64,000 nucleotides of DNA from Lepus europaeus (lineage: Eukaryota > Chordata > Mammalia > Lagomorpha > Leporidae), in NCBI RefSeq assembly GCF_033115175.1, contig NC_084840.1:77267179-77331178 (forward strand), given 5' to 3'. Below are positions 23,801 through 32,249 of the stretch, in pieces. The notes beneath the pieces are model-generated. The model saw only the letters and a program-made list of their open reading frames with translations. It did not search any database and was not told the DNA's origin. The first letter of the stretch is position 1. Every line of letters begins with the position of its first letter. Made by a program: the position numbers and the translations under genes.

Positions 23801-26148
23801 GGTAGCGGCCTCTAATTCCTAAAAGTTGAGTGTACTCAGTTTTATCAGGGCTGAATCTTGGTCTGGTGTCCTTTTCCTTCATGCCACATCAGTCTGAAAA
23901 GTAACAACGTCTGGCATGTGTCTTTGAAATGCTCTTCTGTGATTTCCTTAACTCATACATGACAATAAAATAGAAGTTTAAATCTGAGGTAAAGAGTCCC
24001 ATTTCATACAATTATGTAATCAGAGGACAATCTCTTCATACAAAACTCCCTTCATGGTGCTCACTTTCATTTGAGGAAATCATACACCATATTCCTTTAA
24101 CTCCAACTTGTTAACAAAATCATATAAATGATTATTAACATAATTTCACTCCTTAAAATAGCAATTTTATTTTTGGTAATATATACACAATTAAATTTAA
24201 AATTATTAGCTTTTAAAAATTGTGTAAAGATTTGAAAGTATTTGGTAAAGGATAAACAGATAAATGGAACAAAAACTTTTCCATTTACTTGAAGAATTTG
24301 AGAGGATCCCTTTATTCAATGAAATAACAATGAAGAACATAGTAGGTCCTACTACCCTCTGCTGATACCAGCATTCTACTTCTCATAGATGTAAGGACAC
24401 TCACTCATTTACCATGACCAAGAGTTTATCTGGTGTCCTTGATCTTTTACTCTCCTTCATGTTACTCCACTTTGAAAAATTAGTATGGGGCTGGCACTGA
24501 AGCATAGTGGATAAAGCCATTACCTGTGATGCCAGCATCCCATATGGACACCACTTTCCATTCCAGGTCCCTGCTAATGGTCTAGGAAAAGCAGAAGATG
24601 GCCTAAGGGTTTGAGCCCCTGCCACATATGCGGCAGATCTGGATGGCTACTGGGGCCATCTAGGGGCTGAACCAGAGTATGGAAAGTCAGTCTCTGTCTC
24701 TTTCTTCTCTCTCTTCTCTCTCACTTTCAAAATAAATAGACAAAACTTCTAAAAAAAGAAAAGTTAGTTTGTCTTGGCACGAGTCTTCCAAAAGCACTTC
24801 AGTTATTTCCTTATGTCTTACAAAAGAATAAAATAGGGGTTCAAATTTGTAGTAAACAGTTAAATGCCATACAACTATGTAATCAGAAGATGATAGTATG
24901 CCAAATTGCCTCAATAGTGTTCACATTTTCTAATACTTTATTTTTTATGTTAATGTAGTATTAATACAAAGAGAACAGATTCAATATAGTCCATAGATAA
25001 AATTACAGGAATATAATGATGTACCCATCCTCACACACTTCGGTGCTTGATTTTATTTAATGAATGCATTTTTTATAGGTACAACTTTAGGAATATAGTG
25101 GTTCTTCCCCGCATAACCACCCTCCCACCTGACTCTCATCCTACCTCCCACTCCCTCTCCCATCCCCTTCTTCATTATGCTTCATTTTTAGTTTGCTTTT
25201 ATATACAGAGGACGAACTCTGTGTTAAGTACAGATTTAAACAGTTTGCACCACACACACACATACACACACACATACAACATGTAGAGTACAATTTGAAG
25301 ACAAGATTTGCAGTTTATTCTCATAGTCGAACTCATTAAGGACAGAAGTCCTACGTGGGGAGTAAGTCATGGTGACTTCTTTTATTTCATAGGCTCACAC
25401 ATACACTATTTTCCAAGTCCAACACTTGGTAACAACAATGAACAATTTAGCCTTGTTCTCATCTCATTGGATTCCCATTTTCCCCTAATATGATACTATA
25501 TTTTCTTTCAAGAGAGTTTGTCAGAGGTAGGAGTAGTATAATGGAATATCTACAGATTCAGGTCTAGTGATTATGCTATAGTGCTCAAGGTTAACCCACA
25601 GCAGAACAGCATGAACCCTTTTCATGTTCTATGCATTTTCTTTCTGCATAGCGACAAAAAATTCTCTGTGTAATCCTTTTTGGAAGGAGGAAATATTTCT
25701 TGAATGTTAAAAAAAAACAAAGAATCAACTCCAACTGCAAAGAAATACCAGGCAAGTGAACTAATGAGCAGTATTGTTGAGAGTGGGGTTACTTCCCTTA
25801 AGCAAAGCAAGAAGTAAATGGAAACAAAAAGCAGCATCAGCATCCTGTTCATCAGCAGAGCACCACAGGACCTGACTGTAAGGAAGAATAAACTGTGACT
25901 AAGTTCAATTTTCTGCATGAAATAGCTCTAGCTTGGGGAAATGGAGAATTAAGTGAGTCCTGCAGTCACACAGGAGCGGGCTGACTTCACATTCATGTCA
26001 TGCTGCACCCTTCCTAGTCAACTCTCTTTTGTCCCCTCAACCACAGAACAACAGCTAGGCTTACCTCTGCAGGTGCATAGGTGCCAAGTCCAAGTACAGG
26101 AATGAAGTGACCATCATTTAATGCCATACGCTGATGCTTGGGATCCAT
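5807..26148 (-). CDS. AKR1C-family aldo-keto reductase, complete nine-exon gene (gene 1)
   Basis: Joining nine exons on the minus strand gives 972 nt, i.e. 323 residues plus stop, the standard AKR1C length. Exon sizes are 84, 168, 117, 78, 123, 110, 166, 83 and 43 nt (coding), the same as human AKR1C genes, and every intron is GT-AG. The protein should be a cytosolic (alpha/beta)8-barrel NADP(H)-dependent oxidoreductase acting on steroids, prostaglandins or xenobiotic ketones. The catalytic tetrad D50, Y55, K84 and H117 is present, as are the cofactor residues S166, N167, Q190, Y216, K270 and R276. The C-terminus reads [10 protein letters not shown], as in rabbit 20-alpha-HSD/prostaglandin 9-ketoreductase. 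It is not that enzyme as I remember it, because many substrate-loop positions differ (L118, A306, V308, F310), so I assign no member number. Rabbit has several AKR1C paralogues. Substrate is not predictable from sequence alone. Confidence 0.95.
6655..6822 (-). mobile_element. CSINE fragment
   Basis: Begins ATTTATTTATTTATTT on the plus strand (A-tail complement) and carries the antisense body through CACGTGGGCACAGGAGCCCA. It ends abruptly at the next L1 piece. Confidence 0.8.
6825..7945 (+). mobile_element. 5'-truncated L1, 3' UTR only, split by a CSINE
   Basis: 6825-6948 and 7313-7945 match the 3' UTR of the full-length L1 (CTCAGAATCAGCCCT, then GATCCCAGTGGAAAGAA and a G-rich tract near 7790-7860). 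It has one copy of the terminal module and a 36-bp extra block at 7717-7752. Confidence 0.85.
6949..7312 (+). mobile_element. CSINE inside L1 3' UTR
   Basis: Near full-length C-repeat from GCAGACGCCATGG to a CT tail and A-rich end. GAAAGATCTCTG before it and GAAATATCTCTG after it form an imperfect 12-bp target-site duplication. Confidence 0.9.
7946..8758. other. Intron 8 of gene 1, no recognised element
   Basis: AT-rich single-copy-looking sequence. No exon or repeat signature was recognised. Confidence 0.5.
8771..8990 (+). mobile_element. CSINE with perfect 12-bp target-site duplication
   Basis: An internally shortened C-repeat. AAGGCAATTCAC at 8759-8770 is repeated exactly at 8991-9002. 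Confidence 0.93.
9434..9516 (-). CDS. Gene 1 exon 8 (residues 283-309 plus 2 nt)
   Basis: An 83-nt exon reading [20 protein letters not shown], then LRYANVE, the last barrel helix and the start of the substrate-determining C-terminal loop. The upstream intron has a near-perfect branch-point match (TACTAAT) about 30 nt before the acceptor. Donor GTAAGT. Confidence 0.95.
10034..10486 (+). mobile_element. 5'-inverted, truncated L1 in intron 7
   Basis: 10034-10139 is antisense L1 3' UTR (CCATAGTCAAAGTGGAG) and 10140-10486 is sense 3' UTR ending in the G-rich tract and AAATAAAACTTG. GTCAATTTTAG at 10023-10033 and 10487-10497 is an exact 11-bp target-site duplication. Confidence 0.9.
10555..10805 (+). 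mobile_element. L1 ORF2 C-terminal fragment
   Basis: Recognisable remnants of the ORF2 end: CTACCGTATGACCTGGGAAT, TTTATAGCAGCTCAGCTCAC and TGGAATACTATTCA line up with 45805-45990 of the intact L1. Confidence 0.8.
10887..11062 (-). mobile_element. CSINE fragment
   Basis: Antisense tail (TTTTTTGACAGGCAGAGTGG) and body through GATCCAAAGCCAGGAGCCAG. The head is missing. Confidence 0.85.
11063..12173. other. Intron 7 of gene 1, mostly unassigned
   Basis: Apart from a CSINE head at 11315-11432, no exon or mobile-element signature was recognised. Confidence 0.5.
11315..11432 (-). mobile_element. CSINE head fragment
   Basis: Antisense 5' half of a diverged C-repeat: GGGAGCAGGATTAAAAGTG, then GGCTTAACTTGCTTCACCAC. 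Confidence 0.7.
12174..12339 (-). CDS. Gene 1 exon 7 (residues 227-282)
   Basis: A 166-nt exon beginning with the last base of W227, then [20 protein letters not shown]. It includes [20 protein letters not shown], with K270, S271 and R276 of the 2'-phosphate NADP(H) site. Donor GTGATG. It lies 257 bp below exon 6, the shortest intron of the gene. Confidence 0.96.
12597..12706 (-). CDS. Gene 1 exon 6 (residues 191-227)
   Basis: A 110-nt exon encoding [20 protein letters not shown], then [16 protein letters not shown], with the W227 codon split across the junction. Y216 should stack on the nicotinamide ring. VECHLY replaces the common VECHPY. Acceptor CCACAG, donor GTAAGG. Confidence 0.95.
12866..13148 (-). 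mobile_element. Diverged CSINE
   Basis: Antisense C-repeat from TTTATTAGAAAGGGAGAGAG to CAGCACAACGCTGGCCCCC, with many substitutions. Located in intron 5. Confidence 0.8.
13149..14390. other. Intron 5 of gene 1, no recognised element
   Basis: AT-rich, no exon, SINE or L1 signature recognised. Confidence 0.5.
14397..14705 (+). mobile_element. CSINE
   Basis: C-repeat from GGGGCTAGTGCCGTGGCTC to CTGTCTAACTCTATCTGTC. AAAATTTTGGGAG before it and AAAATTTTGGAG after it are the likely duplication. Confidence 0.9.
14706..15593. other. Intron 5 of gene 1, unassigned
   Basis: No recognisable repeat. Open frames reading out of exon 5 here are simply intron read-through. Confidence 0.5.
15594..15716 (-). 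CDS. Gene 1 exon 5 (residues 150-190)
   Basis: A 123-nt exon starting [20 protein letters not shown] and ending KYKPVCNQ. S166, N167 and Q190 contact the nicotinamide carboxamide in this family. It is the most conserved exon of the gene. Acceptor CCCAG, donor GTGACA. Confidence 0.96.
16137..16214 (-). CDS. Gene 1 exon 4 (residues 124-149)
   Basis: A 78-nt exon beginning [13 protein letters not shown] and ending VDLCATWE, the loop A segment that borders the steroid pocket. The middle, VMLDM, differs from the usual ILFDT. Acceptor TTCTAG, donor GTGAGT. Confidence 0.95.
16905..17021 (-). CDS. Gene 1 exon 3 (residues 85-123)
   Basis: A 117-nt exon reading [20 protein letters not shown] and then [19 protein letters not shown]. 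Catalytic H117 lies in IIHLP, where human paralogues usually have LIHFP. Acceptor CCGCAG, donor GTAAGC. Confidence 0.96.
18026..18374 (+). mobile_element. CSINE within the intron-2 L1
   Basis: C-repeat from GGCCGGTGCTGTGGCTC to a CT tail and A-rich end, flanked by the 11-bp duplication AAGAATGCACT (18015-18025 and about 18375-18385). Confidence 0.93.
19571..19805 (-). mobile_element. Diverged CSINE
   Basis: Antisense C-repeat: AAATGGCCACAACAGCTAAG to TACCTGCTACACCACAACC. Absent from the matching position of the relic unit, so it postdates that duplication or was lost there. Confidence 0.75.
21041..21840 (+). mobile_element. L1 3' end, split by a CSINE
   Basis: ORF2-terminal and 3'-UTR sequence at 21041-21252 and 21590-21840, including the AGTATAAAATTAAATT and purine-rich GGGAAAGGGAGAGGGAG segments. 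An older L1 type than the full-length element. Confidence 0.75.
21253..21585 (-). mobile_element. CSINE, near full length
   Basis: Antisense C-repeat with an 18-bp T-run, GAGAGAGAGA tail complement, and head ending GTGAGCCATGGCGCCAGCC. Confidence 0.92.
21862..22010 (+). mobile_element. L1 ORF2-end remnant
   Basis: Short match to the last codons of ORF2: TTAAGTCAATAGGCCAGAC, then ACAAATGCCACATCTTCC. Confidence 0.55.
22342..22509 (-). CDS. Gene 1 exon 2 (residues 29-84)
   Basis: A 168-nt exon in phase 0. It begins [11 protein letters not shown], carries [11 protein letters not shown] with catalytic D50 and Y55, and ends REDIFYTSK with catalytic K84 as its last codon. The acceptor is CTTTAG and the donor is GTATAG. 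Residue 54 is Val, a position that separates steroid specificities among human AKR1C members. Confidence 0.96.
22520..23360. other. Intron 1 of gene 1, no recognised element
   Basis: No exon or repeat signature recognised immediately upstream of exon 2. Confidence 0.45.
23365..23690 (+). mobile_element. CSINE, near full length
   Basis: C-repeat starting GGCCAGCGCCGCAGC and ending CTGTCTAACTCTGCCTG. AACACAAACAGGTAA and AACATAAACGGTTAA are an imperfect duplication around it. Confidence 0.92.
24487..24757 (+). mobile_element. CSINE, diverged
   Basis: C-repeat from GGGGCTGGCACTGAAGC to TTTCAAAATAAATAGAC and A-rich end. Confidence 0.85.
25045..25395 (-). mobile_element. L1 3' UTR fragment, antisense
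   Basis: Complement of the L1 3' end: TTTATTTAATGAATGC, then pyrimidine-rich CTCCCACTCCCTCTCCC and TATATACAGAGGACGAAC, with a CA microsatellite at 25250-25280. Confidence 0.8.
25396..26064. other. Intron 1 of gene 1, no recognised element
   Basis: No recognisable repeat or exon just downstream of exon 1. Confidence 0.45.
26065..26148 (-). CDS. Gene 1 exon 1 (residues 1-28)
   Basis: Opens with ATG at 26148-26146 in a strong Kozak context (G at -3, G at +4). It encodes [20 protein letters not shown] followed by LGTYAPAE, the first beta-hairpin and strand of the AKR barrel with the GTY cofactor motif near residue 22. The donor reads GTAAGC immediately below 26065. This start is preferred because every AKR1C protein begins MDxK and no in-frame upstream ATG is needed. 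Confidence 0.96.
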
Positions 26149-26260
26149 GGCCTTTCCCTCCTCGGGCCAAGCACACTCTGCTTATTACTTCTGCCTTCAG
26201 AGGGATAACAGGAAGTCAACGCCCCACTGCCTATATAAATATCTATGACATATGGGAGGA
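26149..26260 (-). promoter_or_regulatory. Proximal promoter and 5' UTR of gene 1
   Basis: On the minus strand, TATTTATATAGG (plus 26230-26241) lies about 85-92 bp upstream of the ATG. That predicts a start near 26205-26212 and a 5' UTR of about 60 nt, as in other TATA-containing AKR1C genes. Regulatory sites beyond the TATA-like box are not assigned. Confidence 0.6.
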
Positions 26261-26541
26261 GTGAAGTTAAAGCAGTACTCCACATTTAAGTAGAGACTTG
26301 GAACCAGTTTAATAATTTATATGAAGCTAAACATTTAATCACTGATAAATAAACCATTACATTTAGTAAAGATTTCCTTCATAATCTCTTACATGTTGTA
26401 AAGTATTGCAAAACATTGATCAAGCAACTATTGACTTTAGACTACAAACATCCAGGAACCTACTATTCTGTTTGATTTATTTTTGTCTTGATGAAATCCC
26501 TTCTAATCACATATCTTTTGAAGCAATTAGCTTTCTTATAC

Positions 26542-26567
26542 CACACACACACACACACACACACACA
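26542..26567. repeat. (CA)n microsatellite upstream of gene 1
   Basis: A run of CA dinucleotides about 400 bp upstream of the predicted AKR1C ATG. Confidence 0.9.
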
Positions 26568-26639
26568 AAGACTCACATACAGAGAATTAAACGATTACTG
26601 AGCAATTTTTCCAACATAGGCTGTCAAGGAAAGACCACA

Positions 26640-27725
26640 AGTTAAAGCTGAGGAGTTCACAGCAAAACGGTTGCTGAGTAAGAGGCCCCAGTGATTGTCT
26701 CCCCAGAGACATGGTTTGAATAGCTATTCACTCACAAACCCACCCCAACAAGAGCTAAGGAAGCCAGTAGTGCACTGACAGAACAGCACAGAGACTCCTC
26801 AATCCAGCAGAGATAGAAGACATAAACACAATCTTGGCCACTGGCACCAGCAGATACAGGCCTTACCTCACCTCCTTTTGTCTGCAAATGCCATATTAAA
26901 TGGAAAAAGGGTAAAGAGGTGTTTCAACTCCCGCCAGCAATGCAGACCAGCAGCCCTGATGTGGGAAAATTCCACAGTCAGTTCTCACTGGTTTTAAGTC
27001 CAGCCCAGAAACACATGCCTGCATTCTCACTGGGCAAACTGAGCTCTAAGGTTCCTGCAGGGCACCAGCAATCACAAAGCCCAGGACCATGCATGGCTTG
27101 CCACTGTCACAGAAGGGGAACAGAGCAGCTTGGAAACACAGCTCCTAGGAAGCTGAAAATAATTAGAACTGGGGATCATACTCTTCCCCAAGGCCTCCCC
27201 TCCTTCCCCAGTCACTTGAAAAACTGCAGATTGTGGCTTTGTTCCTGTGCACCCATCCAGCCTGACTATAGATGCACAGAGCTCACTACACATTGGGGAC
27301 GAATCTCACAGAAGACTGGAGGAGCACAATACAGTCTTACATCTGGGTGGGTGAAGGGACTCAGAACCACCAGGCAGCTCCAGCATCCCCTGCCTCCACT
27401 GATAGCAGCTGGAGTTACTCCATGACTTCTGTATCAGATACCCCTCTGAACTGTTGCTCCACCCATGAACTCAGCTGGATATCCCTGGTCCTACCTTGAC
27501 ACATCTGATAGGAACTCCCAAGGATGCCCTTTGTTCTGAGCCTAAACTACACACAGAGAGTAACTCAAGGCAGCTTATTTCTGTTATAAAGCCAAAGTCA
27601 CTCTCAAGTAAATAGCCATTCCCTTGGACAGGATCTGTGGGTCGCACAACTTGCACTCAGTATTACGGTGACCCTTGGAGCTCTGGAAACACCTAAATTG
27701 AACATCTGAGCCTTGATGTTGTCTC
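26640..27725 (+). repeat. Higher-GC block, probable old L1 5'-UTR sequence
   Basis: About 1.1 kb richer in G and C than its surroundings. Phrases such as GCAGATACAGGCCTTACCTC and TTTTGTCTGCAAATGCCAT resemble old mammalian L1 5' UTRs as I remember them. No coding pattern survives. It lies 0.5-1.6 kb upstream of gene 1. Confidence 0.4.
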
Positions 27726-27786
27726 TCAACAAAAATTTCTGGAAATTTGCCTTTTATCTGCAGATATTGTTATAAATAATCTGTTG

Positions 27787-28148
27787 AGGGACGGAGTTGT
27801 GGCATAGTCGGTTAGGCTGCAGCCTACTATGCCAGATCCTATATGGAAATGCTGGTTGAATCCCAGAAGCTCTACTTTCAATCCAGCTCCCTGCTGATAT
27901 TTCTGGCAAAGTAGTGTAGAATGGCCTGGGTGCTTGGGACCCTTCACCCACATGGGAGGCAGTGAAGAATTCCTGGCTCCTGACTTTGGCCTGGCCCAGC
28001 CCCAAAAATCATGGCCATTTAGAGAGTGAACCATCAGATGGAAGATATCTGTGTGTGTGTATGTGTGTGGTGTGTGTGTCTGTCTGTCTGACTCTGTCTC
28101 ATCCTGTCTCTCTCTCTTTCCAATAAATAAAATAAATCTTGAAAAAAG
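27787..28148 (+). mobile_element. CSINE with GT-rich variant tail
   Basis: C-repeat from GGGACGGAGTTGTGGCATAG to CAATAAATAAAATAAATC. It splits AKR1C 3'-flank homology: GATATTGTTATAAAT before it continues as AGACCTTGCTTATATTCC after it, matching 5138-5170 of gene 1. Confidence 0.88.
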
Positions 28149-28149
28149 A

Positions 28150-29557
28150 AGACCTTGCTTATATTCCTAAGAGAAGATGCGCTCAAATTCTTTTCCTCTG
28201 TCTCCCTCATACTTGACTCCTCAGACATCTTCCTGCCTCAAACCCCTCAATATCCCAATTCCTGTGATTCAACTTCCTCCAAGGAGATATAATAGCCTAA
28301 GCTCTTAGCCAGCATTGCTTGAAGGGAGTGCCTGCACTGTTGGTCTTCCTTGGGTATTGCCTTGCCTCCTGGGTCCATGCAGTGAATCTTCTGTTGCTGG
28401 GAGCACTGGAGAAACAACGACAGAAAAATCTTTTCCTACTGTCCTCCAGGCTGTCAACTCTTCCCAGCCATTGCCAACCACACACAAACATGTAGAATTA
28501 GAAATTCAAACATACTCCTCTCACTTAGCTGCATCTTTCCATAATGCAAAGTGCTATCATATATGAAATTCTCAAAGAAAGTAGAAATGTGTTTTGTCAG
28601 TTTTTGAACAATGACACGTCGTTATACTATTCGATACTAAAACAGCATATAGGTTACTTCAAGTCATTTGATATGATTTTTTAATCCTTTAATTATTAAC
28701 CCATGACACAGCAAAATATATCCGATTAGGAAATGGAGAGAATGTCACTGATAAATAGAGTTCATTGTCCAAAGATTTCTTGCATAATTTGTGTAGCTCC
28801 ATATTTCATAACTACAGAAAATATAAAGTGATAACAATGAATATTTACTAAAATATTTAAAGACAGTAGGAATTATTTGTTGCTTGGTTCTCTATCTGCA
28901 TTGTGTCTCTGCTGAATTCTGCATTTTCCTCTATACTAATTAAACATTAGCAATTATAGCCTATCAGTTTGAATAATGTATATATTTATATTATACTAAT
29001 CTTTAATACATTAATAAATCATGCTTTAAAATTCAGAAAAGCTATCAAATGTTAATATCCATGAGTTTATAATTGCCTCACAGTCATAAACACCATCAAT
29101 GAAAAGGCTCTGGCAAGAACTAGGTAAATTTTTGGTAGTATTGTAAAAATTACTGAGAAAAACAAAGATATTTCCTTACATTATTTCATTATTGTTCTTA
29201 CTGGACATATTATCCAATATACTTGAATTCTTTCATCTAATACTGAGATTTTTTTTAATAATTAAAAATGATGAATCTGATGAGGCCAGCACTGTGGTTT
29301 AGTAGGCTAAGCCTCCAGCTGTGTTGTCATTTATCCCATATGGGTGCCTGTTTGACCCAGATGCTCCTCTTCCAATGCAGCATGTTACTTATGGCTTGGT
29401 AAAGCAGTGGAAGATGACCTAAGGGCTTGGGCCCCTGTAACCACATGGGAGACCCAGAAGAAGCTCCTGGATCCTGGCTCCTCACTTCTGATCACTCAGC
29501 TCTGGCCATTGAGGCCATTTAAGGAATGAACTATTGGATTGAAGACCTTTCCCTCCG

Positions 29558-29604
<47 letters not shown>

Positions 29605-30500
29605 GTAACTCTACCTCTCAGATAAATAAATACACTTTTAAAAATGATGAAACTTATCCCCCTTTTTGGATTTCCTATGTCTTGAGATATCACCAGAACT
29701 TTTATAATTTATTTGGTTATTATTTATAAACACACAAATCCATGGTGGATAATACATCAGAGGTGAATATGCCATCAAGTAATGATAATGACTATTTCTT
29801 GGATTGTGTTTGACAGGGTTTACAAAGGAAATAGATAGAGATACTGAAAAAGGCTTAACTCCATTTTTTCTTGTACTGGGATACATTAATACCCAACATT
29901 CATGAATGGACAGATGAACTAGAAAAAAAAATCAACAAAAAAATAATAGAGATAACCTACACTGTAGATCAAATGGATATAACAAACAGCTACAGAGTAT
30001 CCCATATCATGGCTGCACAATACACATTATTTTCAACAGGACACAGAACATTCCCTAATGTAGAACATATACTAGTCGTAAAATAGATCTCAATAAATTC
30101 GTAAAAATCATAAACTGTATCTTCTGTTTATCTTTTATAATTTCATATTTTTAATTTAATTTTATGAAAACAGAGATATAATATCACAAAGTGAGGGATT
30201 TATGACAATTTTTACAGAATGGGGCAAGAAGAATATATTGTCTCTTACATGGTATGATTTAATTAATGACTTTTTATAATTATATGGGAAATGATAAGAT
30301 GTACACAGTTTTATGCTCTCTACTAACTTACAAAAAAGATAATGCATGTAGTGTTTTTCTTTTTCAGATTGGATTATTTTACTCAACATAATGATCTCCA
30401 GATATGGAGGTCTGGATTTCCTTCATTTTTATGACTGAGCAATCTTCCAATGCTTTACCCGATCATCAACTGACAGACATACAGATTGAGATTAATTCCA
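28150..30500 (-). pseudogene. Relic AKR1C unit lacking exons 9 to 3
   Basis: 28150-28490 and 28490-29010 align by eye with both sides of exon 9 in gene 1 (about 5150-5470 and 6075-6630) and in gene 2 (about 56205-56420 and 57010-57430). The roughly 600 bp between them, which would hold exon 9, is missing. From about 29205 the sequence switches to intron-2 homology: it matches 17070-17340, starting about 50 bp upstream of where exon 3 should be, apart from a CSINE at 29284. Exons 3-8 are therefore gone too. A decayed L1 with the same nested antisense block as gene 1 intron 2 follows. No exon 1 or 2 was seen up to 55 kb. It is read as the remains of a third tandem unit. Confidence 0.75.
29284..29637 (+). 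mobile_element. CSINE in the relic unit
   Basis: C-repeat with long CT tail, flanked by the duplication AAAAATGATGAA (about 29264-29275 and after 29638). Absent from the matching place in gene 1 intron 2. Confidence 0.92.
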
Positions 30501-32245
30501 GATAGCTTTCAAAGAGCTTTATGACGACAATGAACAAAACTGAAAATTTGCAACAAAAGAAATTATGAAAATAACTAATGATTGAACAACATGTTTCTGA
30601 ATGATCATTAGTCATAGAAGAAGTCAAAAGGGACATTAAAACATTGTTGGTGCTTATGAAGATCAAAATTCAGCATATCAAAATGCATAGAATACAGATA
30701 ACATAGTGTTAAGAGGAGGGTTTTTTACAATGATAAGTGCCTCCATAAAAAATGAAAATGTATGAAATAAATAATCTAGCAATGCATCTTAATGACCTAG
30801 AAAAAACAAGAACAAAGCAAAACCAACATAAATCAAAGGAAATAAATGATAACATTTAGAGAAGAGATAAAGAAAATAAAAATTAAAAAATAATACAAAG
30901 GATTAAAGAAATGAAGAATGGATTTTCTGGCAAAATGAAAGAAAATTGAGAAACCACTACCAGGCCAATCAAAAAAGAGAAAAGACTCAAATCAATAAAA
31001 TTAGAGGTGAAAAAGGAAATGTTACATGCAATGCCACAGAAACTCAAATTATCATTAGAAATGTTTAGGAAAAACTATCTGCAATAAATTGGAAAACTTG
31101 GAAGAAGAAATGGATAGATTTCTGGACACATATTTTACCAAAATTCAAGCAAAAACATAGGGGAAACCTAAACAGCCCAATAACCAAGATGGAGATAGAA
31201 TCAGAAACAAAAGGCCTCCCAAAGACAAAAGCTCAGGATGAGATGGATCCACTACTGAATTCTACTAACCTTCCAAGGAAAAGCTACCATCAATACTTCT
31301 CAAAATATCCCAAACAATGAAAAGATAGTGAACCCACTCAAACTCATTCTATGAGACCAGCATTCCCTAAATACCAAAATCAAGGAAATGATACAAATAA
31401 AAGAACCATAGATCAATATTATTGATGACCAGAGATGAAAATATTCTGAAAAAAATAGCTGGAAATCAAATCCAATAATGTATGAAAAAGATCATCCACC
31501 CTGACCAAGAGGAGGTTATCTCTAAAACACAGGAATGGTTCAACTTTTGCAAATCAATAAATAGGATGCAGTACATAAACAAAAAGAGGCATAAAAACCA
31601 CATGAATATCTCAATAGGTGCCAGAAAGCATTGATAAAATACAACACCTTTCATGATAAAATCCTTTTAAAAATGTGGGTATAGAATGATCGCCCATCAA
31701 CACATTAAAGGGCCATATGAAAAGCCCACATCAATATTATACTGAACAGAGAAAAACTGAAAGCATTTACAGTAAGATCTAGAACAAGACAGGAATGTCA
31801 ACTCCTATCACTTTTATTCACTAGAGCTCTGGAAGATTTAACTCAAGCCATTGTGGGAGGAAAAAAAAAAAAAAACCAAGGGGATACAAACTGGAAAAGA
31901 GGAAGTCAAATTATCATTTTTGTAGATCATCTGCTTCTCTATATAGGGGAGTCAACAGTCTACCAAGAGACAAATGCAATTGATAAGAATATTCAGCAAT
32001 GTTGCTGGTACAAGATTAACCACAATGATCAATAGCATTTATATATAAACCGAAAACAGTCTAATTGAGAAAGATCTTAAAAAATTAAACCAGTCACAAG
32101 TTATAAAACTTTTTAAATATTTGGGAAAAAATTCAACAAAGATATGAAAGACATGTGCAATGAAAATTAGAAAACATTAAAAGGAAAAAATAGGAGACAC
32201 ATATACAAAATGGAAAAATCTTCCAGGTTCACAGATTGGAAGAAT
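29850..32245 (+). mobile_element. Decayed L1 in the relic unit
   Basis: Endonuclease remnants to about 30110, an antisense L1 3'-end block (about 30112-30480), then ORF2 sequence (30520-32245) including remnants of the FADD region near 31920. It shares its nested antisense block with 19141-19545. Confidence 0.75.
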
Positions 32246-32249
32246 AAAT

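Noticed and set aside
25250-25280. Regularly spaced short repeats as a CRISPR-like array
   Set aside because: It is an interrupted CA microsatellite inside an L1 3' UTR, and the genome is mammalian.
26919-27425. 168-residue open frame upstream of gene 1
   Set aside because: No recognisable domain, no splice context, and the block looks like an old L1 5' UTR.
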